64,000 bases of DNA from Paenibacillus solani (lineage in GTDB: Bacteria; Bacillota; Bacilli; Paenibacillales; Paenibacillaceae): contig NZ_LIUT01000003.1 in the NCBI RefSeq assembly GCF_001277345.1, positions 442,152-506,151 of the forward strand. The letters run 5' to 3'. Positions 15,356-24,007 of the stretch are shown here, in pieces (position 1 is the first letter of the stretch; each line of letters opens with the position of its first letter). The position numbers and the translations under genes are program-made. A model generated the notes under the pieces. The model searched no databases, was not told the DNA's origin, and saw nothing but the letters and a program-made list of their open reading frames with translations.

Positions 15356-16273
15356 ATGGCTCGTAGCGTCAAAGGCACCCTAATGATCGAGGGGCAGGAA
15401 ATTCAAATTACGAATCCCGACAAACCGCTATGGCCGGAAGTCGGCATTACCAAAGCGATGTATCTGCAGAAACTTGCAGCCATCTCGCCGTTTCTGCTCC
15501 GCTATTGCCGGGGCAGGCTGCTCACGACCATCCGGTATCCGCACGGAGTCGAAGGCGAATCCTTCTATCAGAAGAATGCGCCGGAGCCGCTGCCGCCTTT
15601 TGTTCAGACCCATGTGCACGAAAACATTAACTACGTGCTGCTCAACGGACTACCGGAGCTGCTCTGGCTGGGGAACCTGGCTGCGCTTGAGTTTCACCCT
15701 TCCTTACACCTCGCAGGCAGTAATCTTCCCTGCGAATGGATGATTGATCTGGACCCCACGCTGCAGGAAGAACCCCGGATCATGGAAGCGACCGCCATTG
15801 TCGGGGATATACTCAGCTCTTTGGGGCTGTCCTCCGTCCCGAAAACCTCAGGAGCAACAGGAGTGCAGATCATCGTTCCGATATCGGAAGGCATTACGTT
15901 TGATGAACTTCGGACAGTCGGCCAATTCGTAGGGCAATATGTGACAGAGAAATTCCCCAAGCTGTTCACCATTGAGCGGTTGAAGAAGAACCGCGGCGAT
16001 AAAATCTACTTCGATTATCTTCAGCACTACAGCGGCAGGACGCTCGCCGCTCCATATACCCCTCGGGCCCGGAGGCTTGGGACCGTCTCCACGCCGCTGA
16101 CATGGGATGAAGTTCGTCAGAACGTGGCTCCGACGGAGTTTCACCTGCTTAATATCGAAGAACGGTTAAGAGAAAAGGGCGATCTGCTCCAGAGCCTGCC
16201 TCCCCAGCCAATAGAGAATGTCATCCGGCATCTGAAGCCACCGGGCAAGGGATCTTCAAAAAGGAAAGGATAG
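15356..16273 (+). CDS. LigD-type NHEJ polymerase (primase-like) as a separate protein
   Basis: The 305-residue product is the polymerase/primase part of LigD, which fills in broken ends with ribonucleotides. The blocks ITNPDKPLWPEVGITKAMYL, RPHGVEGESFYQKNAP-like FYQKNAPEPLPPF, WLGNLAALEFHPSL, the metal site MIDLDPT, TSGATGVQIIVPI and DYLQHYSGRTLAAPYTPRA appear in family order. ATG at 15356 has GAGGGGG upstream and starts 6 bases after the ligase stop. Its last 18 bases overlap the end of the convergent radical SAM gene. No nuclease domain of LigD is present. Confidence 0.93.
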   Translation: MARSVKGTLMIEGQEIQITNPDKPLWPEVGITKAMYLQKLAAISPFLLRYCRGRLLTTIRYPHGVEGESFYQKNAPEPLPPFVQTHVHENINYVLLNGLPELLWLGNLAALEFHPSLHLAGSNLPCEWMIDLDPTLQEEPRIMEATAIVGDILSSLGLSSVPKTSGATGVQIIVPISEGITFDELRTVGQFVGQYVTEKFPKLFTIERLKKNRGDKIYFDYLQHYSGRTLAAPYTPRARRLGTVSTPLTWDEVRQNVAPTEFHLLNIEERLREKGDLLQSLPPQPIENVIRHLKPPGKGSSKRKG

Positions 16274-17347
16274 CTGTTCAACATCCGGCATAAGCTCCTC
16301 CCCGGAGACTGGTGCTGCTGGTTGTGGCAGCTTCTTTGACTGTGGAGAAGCAGCCAAAGTGTGCGATGCCAGATGAGGTTCACCAGCGCCTTCCACATGT
16401 GTCCTCTTCTCATGGGAAGCTCCACTTACTATCCTCTTGGACGGGCCCACGACAGGAGAAGCTACCTCTCTGGTCAGTCCATTCAGTTCATATTCCTTCA
16501 ACAGCCTGGCTGCCATCGACTTGAAGGAACGTGAGTAATGCTCTTCGGCATAAGCTCCTTGCGCATATAATTCGCGGTAAGGCTGAACCACCTCGGGGAA
16601 TTGGTGTCTCAGCGTTTCGAGGTACCATTTCTTCACGTCGCGCGACAGTCTCAGCAAGGAGATCATGGCATAAGAAACGCCTCTATCTTTTGCCTGTGAT
16701 AACAGATCCTTCAATTCATACTCCCCATCCGTCAAAAAGGGCAGCACAGGTGCCACAAACAAGCTGGTTCTTATGCCTGCAGCCGATAATCTGTGGATCG
16801 CGTCGAGCCTCCCCTCGGGATGAGGTGATGCCGGCTCCAGCTTCCGGATAATATCCCCATTCAATGTGTTAAGACTTATGTTGACGGACACATTCTCCAT
16901 TCGGGTCAATATGTCCATATCCCTAAGCACGAGCGGAGAGCGGGTCGTAATGCTCGTAGAAATACGATATTTGGCGAGCAGTTTCAAACATTCCCGCGTA
17001 ATACCTTCCTTGCCCTCAATAGACTGATAAGGATCGGTTGCGGTACCGATTGCAACCTCTCCGATCGATCTGCTCATCGCTTCAATATCGTAATCAAACT
17101 TTCTCGCAGCGCTCGACAGCTGCTTCTCAAGTGCCTCAGCCGCATTCGATTTCATAAAGATATGATGCTGAAATTCATCCTCTGCCCCCATGCCCATAAA
17201 AACCTGAAAAGCGCGGGCATAACAGAAGCTGCAGCCATGCCCGCAACCCCGGTACGGATTGATGGACCATTCGAAAGGCATCCTTTCCTCCTTCACCCGA
17301 TTGAGTGTCTGCTTGGTCGTTACCTGTTCATATATCGTTTTTGCCAC
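16256..17347 (-). CDS. Radical SAM protein of the spore photoproduct lyase-like family
   Basis: The 363 residues start NPYRGCGHGCSFCYAR with the CX3CX2C cluster that binds the 4Fe-4S centre and SAM, followed by IGTATDPYQSIEG, RECLKLLAKY, SITTRSPLVLRDMDIL and VSVNISLNTLN, typical of the SplB/Rv2578c-like group. The extra Pro/Ser-rich C-terminal tail (about residues 300-363) is variable. Family members are proposed to repair or modify nucleic acid, but the reaction is not known for this subgroup. It begins with GTG after AAGGGAAG. It converges on the NHEJ genes and a LexA-like site overlaps its promoter, which points to DNA repair. Confidence 0.85.
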   Translation of the reverse strand: MAKTIYEQVTTKQTLNRVKEERMPFEWSINPYRGCGHGCSFCYARAFQVFMGMGAEDEFQHHIFMKSNAAEALEKQLSSAARKFDYDIEAMSRSIGEVAIGTATDPYQSIEGKEGITRECLKLLAKYRISTSITTRSPLVLRDMDILTRMENVSVNISLNTLNGDIIRKLEPASPHPEGRLDAIHRLSAAGIRTSLFVAPVLPFLTDGEYELKDLLSQAKDRGVSYAMISLLRLSRDVKKWYLETLRHQFPEVVQPYRELYAQGAYAEEHYSRSFKSMAARLLKEYELNGLTREVASPVVGPSKRIVSGASHEKRTHVEGAGEPHLASHTLAASPQSKKLPQPAAPVSGEELMPDVEQLSFPF

Positions 17348-17397
17348 GGCTTCCCTTCACCTCCGAATTGGTTATTCCACAAAGTTCTAGTTATATC

Positions 17398-17426
17398 ATT
17401 ATAACAAACATACGTTCTGATTAAAG
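17398..17426 (-). promoter_or_regulatory. Candidate LexA box over the radical SAM gene promoter
   Basis: CAAAC-ATAC-GTTCT at 17405-17418 differs at one base per arm from the Gram-positive LexA consensus CGAAC-N4-GTTCG. It lies just upstream of a minus-strand TATAAT (17403-17398), inside the promoter spacer. The rest of the 420-base gap to the next gene shows no other feature. Confidence 0.4.
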
Positions 17427-17769
17427 TGTAATTATATGGATATCTTTTAAAGACTGCTTAGGATGAAAGTTTCATTTTTTACATATGCATTTACAGAAAA
17501 CGTGGCTCTTTTTCAAAAATCACTACTTCTCGACAAAAATTTTTCTGCAAATTACGACATTATATGTCACATCCAAAACTATTAAACCCGTTTATAAAGA
17601 CCTAATTCACTGTTTTGTCACGTCTGCCAACCACCCCAAATCCTATCTGAGTCGGTGGAAAAATGTAAAAATGAGAGAATTCATGGAAGATAGATCAATT
17701 CATGATCCTATGTTATGATGTGCCATGTTTTGATCAAACCTATTTTGTTAGATATTGGAGGATGCTACA

Positions 17770-18651
17770 GTGAAACGAGTTTTAGGGTTATGGCTGATCT
17801 TTATGCTCATGCTGCCTACCGTTGTCAGCGCTTCAGAAGATACGCTGAATTTTGTGGATGGTGGAGAAGGGGTAACAGTAAAAATCGGGGATGTCGGTAC
17901 GATTGATCTCGGGGAAGGCTTGTACTACCTGGATAAAAAAGACACGGAAAAAGTCTCCCTCATGGATGGCAATCTCCTCACTGGATACGAAGTGGCCAGT
18001 ATTGGATCGACAGATGAAAACCAAAACTGGTTTGTCTACTTCGACTACATAGACTCAGGACATATCAAGGATGCCAAGGATGAGAAAATTAATGCAGACA
18101 AGCTGTTAAAACAGATTAAAAAAGGCAACGAGGAAGCGAATAAAGAAAAACCGGAATCCGATCATATCTTCGCAACCGGTTGGGATATCGAGCCCTTCTA
18201 TGACAGCAAGACCCACAATCTGACATGGTCATTAATGCTCGAAGACTCGGAAAGAGAACCATTTCTTAACTATCAGGTTAAACTGCTGACACGGCATGGC
18301 TATCTTTCCATTATATTAGTTACGGACTCAGCCAGCAGGGAACAAGCGGCTTCCGTCTTATCAAATGAAATTCTCGCAAACTTCACTCCTACACCAGGAC
18401 AAGCTTATGGGGATTATGACAGCTCAACCGACAAGGCCGCCAGTTTCGGTTTAACCGGACTCATATTGGGCGGAGCCGGCGTAGCAGCAGCGAAAAAAGT
18501 CGGGCTCTTGCTTCTGCTCAAGAAATTCTGGTATATAATCGCAGCTGGAGTCGTAGGAGTTTTCAGCTTCATCCGCAATAAACTCAGAGGCAATAAGACC
18601 ACTCACACACAAGATGAATCCGAGACGACTCCTGATCAAACGATAACCTAA
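17770..18651 (+). CDS. DUF2167 membrane-anchored secreted protein
   Basis: The 293-residue product starts VKRVLGLWLIFMLMLPTVVSA, a signal peptide, followed by a soluble beta-rich domain: VKIGDVGTIDLGEGLYYLD, WFVYFDYIDSGHIKDAKDE, ATGWDIEPFYDSKTHNLTWSL and VKLLTRHGYLSIILV, the pattern of DUF2167. Near the C-terminus two glycine-rich hydrophobic stretches (about residues 218-262) anchor it, ending in a short basic then acidic tail. GTG at 17770 has TTGGAGG 8 bases before it, which I prefer to the TTG at 17755. Function of the family is unknown; no operon partner. Confidence 0.75.
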   Translation: MKRVLGLWLIFMLMLPTVVSASEDTLNFVDGGEGVTVKIGDVGTIDLGEGLYYLDKKDTEKVSLMDGNLLTGYEVASIGSTDENQNWFVYFDYIDSGHIKDAKDEKINADKLLKQIKKGNEEANKEKPESDHIFATGWDIEPFYDSKTHNLTWSLMLEDSEREPFLNYQVKLLTRHGYLSIILVTDSASREQAASVLSNEILANFTPTPGQAYGDYDSSTDKAASFGLTGLILGGAGVAAAKKVGLLLLLKKFWYIIAAGVVGVFSFIRNKLRGNKTTHTQDESETTPDQTIT

Positions 18652-18670
18652 TTGAATTTACCTTGTGAAA

Positions 18671-18722
18671 AAAAAGGATGCCTTCGGTTCGTGATACACG
18701 ACCCGAAGGCATCCTATTTATC
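18671..18722. terminator. Intrinsic terminator after the DUF2167 gene
   Basis: GGATGCCTTCGG pairs with CCGAAGGCATCC, flanked by AAAAAA on the left and TATTTAT on the right. Confidence 0.75.
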
Positions 18723-18793
18723 ATTACATCCTTTTCCCATCGTACCTGCCAGAAACAGAAGGCGCTTCGCCTACAGGCTGACACTCCTTGAAC

Positions 18794-18841
18794 CAAAAAT
18801 GCTCCACCCGCGTTTGAACAATCAACGCAGGTGGAGCATGA
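18794..18841 (-). terminator. Intrinsic terminator after the YitT-type gene
   Basis: Minus strand ATGCTCCACC-GCGTT... pairs with AACGC-GGTGGAGCAT and runs into TTTTTGG, just past the stop of the YitT-type gene. Confidence 0.8.
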
Positions 18842-18854
18842 ATGTTATGGGAAA

Positions 18855-19772
18855 CTAATGAATGGCCTTTTTCTTAAACCGGCCGCCCTTAACGTCATGG
18901 ATGTTGCCGACGGCAACGAAAGCTTGGGAATCCCAGTCTTCCACAATGGACTTGAGCTTGGCTTCCTCCAGACGGGTAATGACTACGAAAATAACCTTCT
19001 TGCTGTCCCCGGAATATGCTCCCTCTCCATCCAGATAGGTTACCCCGCGTCCCAAGCGATGGGTCAGCGCATCTCCGATTTCCTTATGCTTATCACTGAT
19101 AATCCAAACGGATTTGGATTGATCGATCCCTTCGATCGTAATATCAATCAGTTTAAACGCCAGATAATACGCAATCAGCGAATACATCGCATGATCCCAT
19201 CCAAAGATAAAGCCTGCACTGCCGAGAATGAATACGTTGATGAACATCACGATTTCACCGACAGAGAAGGGGGTTTTCTTATTGATCAATATGGCTACAA
19301 TTTCGGTGCCGTCCAAGGAGCCGCCGGAGCGGATAACGAGCCCCACTCCAATCCCGAGAAGAATGCCGCCGAACACAGCCGCCAGTAGTGGATCAATGGT
19401 GATGGGATCAATCGGATGTAAAAAATAAGTGCCGATCGACATCACCACTACGGCGAATAACGTGGATAAAGCAAACGTCTTTCCGATCTGTTTATACCCC
19501 ATAAACAAAAATGGAAGGTTAAACAAAGTCAGGAATACGCCCAGCGGAATATCGGTGACATGAGAAACCATAATGGATACTCCGGTAATTCCGCCATCTA
19601 TAATTTTGTTCGGGACCAGAAATATTTCCAGCCCGACGGCCATCAGGATGGAACCGAAAGTTAAGAACACCAGACGGCGGAGAAGCTTCAAGGCTGTTGA
19701 TCCTGCCTTGGGATTCTCCGGCTTCTGCTGCTCCGCTTTCACTTGAGCAAAAGTCTTCAGATCACTTGACAT
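18855..19772 (-). CDS. YitT family membrane protein (DUF161 plus DUF2179)
   Basis: A 305-residue membrane protein with a hydrophilic N-terminal ~30 residues, then five to six hydrophobic segments including VGLEIFLVPNKIIDGGITGVSIM and GLVIRSGGSLDGTEIVAIL, both diagnostic of the YitT family, and a soluble C-terminal domain (about residues 215-305, VWIISDKHKEIGDALTHRLGRGVTYLDGEGAYSG) of the DUF2179 type. The family is common in Firmicutes; its substrate is not established. GGGGGAG precedes the ATG. It stands alone between two terminators/gaps. Confidence 0.9.
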   Translation of the reverse strand: MSSDLKTFAQVKAEQQKPENPKAGSTALKLLRRLVFLTFGSILMAVGLEIFLVPNKIIDGGITGVSIMVSHVTDIPLGVFLTLFNLPFLFMGYKQIGKTFALSTLFAVVVMSIGTYFLHPIDPITIDPLLAAVFGGILLGIGVGLVIRSGGSLDGTEIVAILINKKTPFSVGEIVMFINVFILGSAGFIFGWDHAMYSLIAYYLAFKLIDITIEGIDQSKSVWIISDKHKEIGDALTHRLGRGVTYLDGEGAYSGDSKKVIFVVITRLEEAKLKSIVEDWDSQAFVAVGNIHDVKGGRFKKKAIH

Positions 19773-19938
19773 AAATCTCCCCCGTTCAACGTATGAAACT
19801 TAGCTAGTTACATATTTATAAATATAACTTATAAAATATTCTATCATATAAATAAAAGCAGAACACATAATTTTCAAGGTTCTTCCTGCCTTTACTTGCT
19901 TTCCCGTTAGTATTGCAACCAGATATACCCCCTCTAAA

Positions 19939-21369
19939 TCATAGCAGCGGAGACAGCATCCTGCATAAAATTTCAGCTGCCTTCTGCCATCTTCCCCGCT
20001 GACGAAAGGCTTCAGCGTCAATGAGCCTGCTATGCTTCAGATCCTCTCTAAAATCCGATACCAAACGCTCAATAGGCTGGTGATCGAACATCACGGCTGT
20101 CAGCTCGAAATTGCAAAAAAAACTCCGCATATCCATATTCGCCGTACCGACCGAACCGAGAAGCTCGTCCACAATAAGCACCTTGGCATGGATAAAACCC
20201 TTTTCATATTCATAGAATTTAACACCTGCAGCCAGCAGCTCTTCTACATAGGACAGGCTTGCCATCTTTACAAAGCGGGAATCGGCGTGATCGGGAATGA
20301 TGATCCTTACATCGACACCACTGACCGCAGCGGTTTTCAGCGCCTCATAGATTCCCTCATCAGGGATAAAATAAGGCGAGGTAATCCATATTCGTTCCTT
20401 CGCTACGGAAATCGCCCCAAAGCACATCTCCTGAATCGCATTCCAGTTCATATCCGGTCCGCTGCTCAGTATCTGCACTTGCTCCTTCCCCACGCAGTGA
20501 TGCTCCGGATACAATCCAACATCAGCAATGCGCTCTCCGGCAGCAAGCTTCCAGTCATGCAAAAACACACTCTGCAGAAAATAAACCGCATCTCCCTCTA
20601 TTTCCAGATGCGTATCCCGCCAATAGCCCATGTGGGGGTATTCGCCCAGATAATCATCCCCAACGTTGATCCCGCCAAGAAAACCGACCGTACCATCCAC
20701 CACGACGATTTTGCGGTGATTGCGGTAATTAATTCTGCGGCTGAACATCGAAACCATCGCGGGCAGGAAGAAATAAAACTCCACGCCCGATTCCTTAAAC
20801 CGCTGAATAAATGTCTTTTTAAGCTTGTAACTGCCTAGACCATCGCATATGAGGCGTACTTTGACACCTTCCTGCGCCTTTCGAATCATCACATCCTGGA
20901 ACTTTGTACCGATCCGATCATGACGAAAAATATAGAACTCAACATGGATGTGATCCTTGGCCTGCTCCATCGCGCGCAGCATCGCATCATATGTCTCTTC
21001 CCCATCTGTCAGCACCCGGGTCTGATTACAACCTGTAATCGGGCTTTCTGACAAGTGATTGAGCAAATTAAACAAGCGATCATTATGATGAAAGCTTGCA
21101 TTGTTCATATCTTCCTTGCGCCGGACAACAGCTGCCCGGTCCCACAAGTGTTCCCTGATCTCCTGAAACAGCCTGGAGCCCCGTTTACGAATCTTCAACC
21201 GCTGCTGGTAATCCTGGGCTACAAAGAAATAGAGTACGAACCCGATCAAGGGAAGGCAAAATAATATAAACAACCATGCTACGGTTTTGGATGGATTCCG
21301 AAACTCAAGCAGCAGCACTGCGGCCATCTGTAAAATAAACGCAATCAGTGCAACGAGAAGCCACAACAT
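19939..21369 (-). CDS. cls: Cardiolipin synthase (phospholipase D superfamily)
   Basis: The enzyme joins two phosphatidylglycerols to cardiolipin in the membrane. From the ATG at 21369 (AGGAGG before it) the 476 residues begin with two transmembrane helices (about 1-25 and 35-60, with RNPSKTVAWLFILFCLPLIG between), then two HKD catalytic motifs: NYRNHRKIVVVDG with GFLGGINVGDDY, and GFIHAKVLIVDELLGSVGTANMDMRSF. The length and topology are those of bacterial Cls. A longer frame from 21429 adds residues without a ribosome site. It is monocistronic. Confidence 0.95.
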   Translation of the reverse strand: MLWLLVALIAFILQMAAVLLLEFRNPSKTVAWLFILFCLPLIGFVLYFFVAQDYQQRLKIRKRGSRLFQEIREHLWDRAAVVRRKEDMNNASFHHNDRLFNLLNHLSESPITGCNQTRVLTDGEETYDAMLRAMEQAKDHIHVEFYIFRHDRIGTKFQDVMIRKAQEGVKVRLICDGLGSYKLKKTFIQRFKESGVEFYFFLPAMVSMFSRRINYRNHRKIVVVDGTVGFLGGINVGDDYLGEYPHMGYWRDTHLEIEGDAVYFLQSVFLHDWKLAAGERIADVGLYPEHHCVGKEQVQILSSGPDMNWNAIQEMCFGAISVAKERIWITSPYFIPDEGIYEALKTAAVSGVDVRIIIPDHADSRFVKMASLSYVEELLAAGVKFYEYEKGFIHAKVLIVDELLGSVGTANMDMRSFFCNFELTAVMFDHQPIERLVSDFREDLKHSRLIDAEAFRQRGRWQKAAEILCRMLSPLL

Positions 21370-21660
21370 ACCGGCAGCCTCCTCACGATAAAAATAATAG
21401 TATCTTCGTATAATGTGCATCGTGTACAAATGAAAGTCATGAGAGACAAGCGAATAACTACACTACATCATTGACCAATTTCTTATGTATTTATTCAATT
21501 ACCCAAACGGATACCACACTGAATAAATTCTCTTACTCAATCATATTTTTGACATGTTCTCCGAAAGAATAGAATACATACTAGATAAGGAGTTGACCAA
21601 GTCTAGCGGATGCCATTGTGACCCTGAATTAGAGTATGAAATGTATGGAAGGGAGATGCC

Positions 21661-22632
21661 ATGAAGACCACCAAGCGTAAACAGCGTTTGACCTTGCTGG
21701 TACTGCGGGATGCGCAGCATTCTGTCAAACAAATCCATCTGTCCAAGCCCCTGATGATTGCTGTGCCAGCCGCCGCTATTTTGTCAATTGCCGGACTGAT
21801 TGTTACTCTGCAGATCCAGTCAGCGCATTCAATCTCGGAGCTCGAACAACAGCTAACACTGAAAAGCCTGGAAGCCTTAAAGATGGAAGTCACTGTCACT
21901 GACAAAGACGAGGCTATTGAACGCCTGAATAAAGCCATTCTTCAGCTATCAGGTGAAGCAGAGCAAACAAAAGCTCAGATGGAGCGTGTTCAACAGCTGG
22001 AGCAGGAGCTTCAACAGTTTATTCAGAAGCACGGGAGCCTGTCCGGACAGACCTCCTCCATCCCGGGTGGTGCTAAAGAGCATGTCGGCGGCGAATTCAT
22101 CGCCGTTCATGAGAATGAATTGCTAGGTGTTGCCAAAGACGCCCAGGATGATTTTGAAGAGATTCAGCAGCTGATTTCACGCATGGAACGCCATATTCCC
22201 CGTACGCTGGATCAGGCCCAGGAAACCCAGGAGAAACGTGAAGGAATGCCATCCCTATGGCCGACAACCTCCAAACGGCTGACATCGAATTTCGGTTATC
22301 GGAGTGATCCCTTTACCGGACGTTCGGCCTATCATGCGGGCATCGATATTGCCGGTAAAACCGGCGACCCGGTCTATGCTGCAGGTGCCGGCGTAGTGAC
22401 AGTCGCAGAACGCAGCGGAGCCCGTGGTCTTTATATCGTGGTGCAGCATCCTAATGGTCTGGAAACCTGGTATATGCATTTGAGTAAGCTTGACGTTTTG
22501 GTAGGCGATCATGTCGGTCAGGGTGAGACCATCGGCAAGCTGGGCTCCTCGGGACGAAGTACAGGTCCCCATCTTCATTTTCAAGTCGTAAAGAACAACC
22601 AGACCATTGACCCGATGCCATATCTGAATTAA
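21661..22632 (+). CDS. M23 family metallopeptidase, membrane-anchored, with coiled coil
   Basis: The 323-residue protein has a short cytoplasmic part, a transmembrane helix (about 32-52), a coiled-coil region (55-125, Glu/Gln rich) and a C-terminal LytM/M23 domain: RLTSNFGYRSDPFTGRSAYHAGIDIAG with the zinc ligands in HxxxD, and GPHLHF near the end, both complete, so it should be active against peptidoglycan cross-bridges. The next gene is a bactofilin, 40 bases on, an arrangement seen in many bacteria where bactofilin places an M23 hydrolase. ATG at 21661 follows GGGAG. Confidence 0.92.
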   Translation: MKTTKRKQRLTLLVLRDAQHSVKQIHLSKPLMIAVPAAAILSIAGLIVTLQIQSAHSISELEQQLTLKSLEALKMEVTVTDKDEAIERLNKAILQLSGEAEQTKAQMERVQQLEQELQQFIQKHGSLSGQTSSIPGGAKEHVGGEFIAVHENELLGVAKDAQDDFEEIQQLISRMERHIPRTLDQAQETQEKREGMPSLWPTTSKRLTSNFGYRSDPFTGRSAYHAGIDIAGKTGDPVYAAGAGVVTVAERSGARGLYIVVQHPNGLETWYMHLSKLDVLVGDHVGQGETIGKLGSSGRSTGPHLHFQVVKNNQTIDPMPYLN

Positions 22633-22672
22633 GCCGTAATCATCTATATTTATGTTCAGGAGGATGGTAGTA

Positions 22673-23092
22673 ATGAAGAAGAAAAACAAACATAAACGAG
22701 CCTCACAACGGACCGATACATTGATTGGTCCAGGAAGTGAGATGGAAGGTGTGCTGCAATGCGAGGATAATTTGCGGATTGACGGCCGTTTTAACGGTTC
22801 CATCGAAAGTCAGGGCTGTGTGACGATAGGCGAAGAAGCGATTGCCCGCTCCAACATTTCAGCTAGGGAAGTCATTGTTGCCGGCAAAGTGTATGGCGAT
22901 GTTACTGCGGAGAGCAGGCTGACGATTACGCCTACAGGACAAATGTACGGAGATGTATATGCAGCTTCGCTGATCGTTATGGAGGGCGGACTTCTTAACG
23001 GTGCAAGCCGAATGGAAGAACAGAATTCCACTCAGACAACTTTGGAGTCAAAGGAAACCGCGCTGCCTGTCCAGCGTTCAGAAGCAGGTTAA
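22673..23092 (+). CDS. Bactofilin (polymer-forming cytoskeletal protein)
   Basis: Bactofilins form membrane-bound filaments that position cell-wall enzymes. The 139 residues include a basic N-terminal tail (KKKNKHKRASQR), then a right-handed beta-helix repeat domain: IGPGSEMEGVLQCEDNLRIDGRFNGSIESQGCVTIGEEAIARSNISA... and VIVAGKVYGDVTAESRLTITPTG, with the typical hydrophobic/glycine pattern, and a variable C-terminal tail after residue 110. AGGAGG is 9 bases before the ATG at 22673. It is cotranscribed with the M23 peptidase gene. Confidence 0.93.
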   Translation: MKKKNKHKRASQRTDTLIGPGSEMEGVLQCEDNLRIDGRFNGSIESQGCVTIGEEAIARSNISAREVIVAGKVYGDVTAESRLTITPTGQMYGDVYAASLIVMEGGLLNGASRMEEQNSTQTTLESKETALPVQRSEAG

Positions 23093-23165
23093 CTGATATA
23101 TGGGCGACCGTCCGAATTCGTATATGTATTATACCATCGGCCATCTGTTCAGCCGATCTATTCAA

Positions 23166-23217
23166 TGAGCTCCTTCTCTTCCCTGTTTCACACGGTAGAA
23201 GGAGCTCTTTTCTTCTA
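23166..23217 (+). terminator. Intrinsic terminator after bactofilin
   Basis: GAGCTCCTTCT pairs with AGAAGGAGCTC and is followed by TTTTCTT; convergent with the next gene. Confidence 0.8.
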
Positions 23218-23230
23218 ATGACTTATAGAG

Positions 23231-24007
23231 TTATGCTTCCACATCTCTCTTCGCAAAAACCATCCAGGAAATAAGGATGAACAGCAGGCAATAAACAACC
23301 AGGATCGTGATGGAGAAACCCAGACCCACTCCCCAGGGACCGACAGGCGATTTCAGGTAGCCGCTCAGATCGGTGTGAAGAAAGAGCAAGTATTTAGCCC
23401 ATTCAAACCGCTCCGGATTAAAGATAAAACTGAATATATCCTTAGTGAACAGGAATAACAGAGATAATCCAATAGCCAAGCCGCTGGAGCGAAATACCGT
23501 GGAGAGCATAAAGGCGATCAGCGAAATGACAAACACTTGGATCGTATCTGTCAGCAGCAGCAGAAGGGAGCTGTCCATGGAAGAACCCCCAGAGCTATTG
23601 GCAAATCCGGTATTACCGGAAAATAACAGCAGCGAGGCAGTGATGCCTGCCACAGCTGTTATAGCAGCACACAGCAGAAGGAACAAACACAGGGAAACGA
23701 ATTTGGACAGTAGAATCTTCCCTCGGCTCCATGGCCGAATCAGAAGCAGCTTGATGGTCCCCCCGGCAAATTCCCCTGCCACGATATCCGCAGCGATTAT
23801 AACCGTAAATATTGCGCTCAAGTAGATGGTGAAGCTCTCTGTCCATGTAAATACAGTCCAGACATCCATCGGAGCATTGGTCCAGTACAGCATGGCAGGC
23901 ATAGCTGCATTAAACAAGAGAAGAAGCGAGAGCATCACCCATGTTCGGACCCGATAATATACCTTCATATTCTCGTTCGCTACAAGACGGGCAAAGTTAA
24001 TCAACAA
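23231..24007 (-). CDS. ABC-2 type transporter permease
   Basis: A 258-residue integral membrane protein with about six transmembrane segments, including WVMLSLLLLFNAAMPAML, FTVIIAADIVAGEFAGGTIKLLL (with the family's EFAGGTIKLLL segment) and a last one ending YCLLFILISWMVFAKRD. It starts with TTG (24007 or 24004) after GGAGGGG and overlaps the ATPase gene by 11 bases, so the two make one exporter. Substrate unknown; the form resembles bacitracin-type or antibiotic exporters of Bacillales. Confidence 0.9.
   Translation of the reverse strand: MLINFARLVANENMKVYYRVRTWVMLSLLLLFNAAMPAMLYWTNAPMDVWTVFTWTESFTIYLSAIFTVIIAADIVAGEFAGGTIKLLLIRPWSRGKILLSKFVSLCLFLLLCAAITAVAGITASLLLFSGNTGFANSSGGSSMDSSLLLLLTDTIQVFVISLIAFMLSTVFRSSGLAIGLSLLFLFTKDIFSFIFNPERFEWAKYLLFLHTDLSGYLKSPVGPWGVGLGFSITILVVYCLLFILISWMVFAKRDVEA

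Noticed and set aside
20032-20838. 268-codon plus-strand ORF opposite cardiolipin synthase
   Set aside because: The minus strand has both HKD motifs and normal cls length; the plus-strand frame is the complement.
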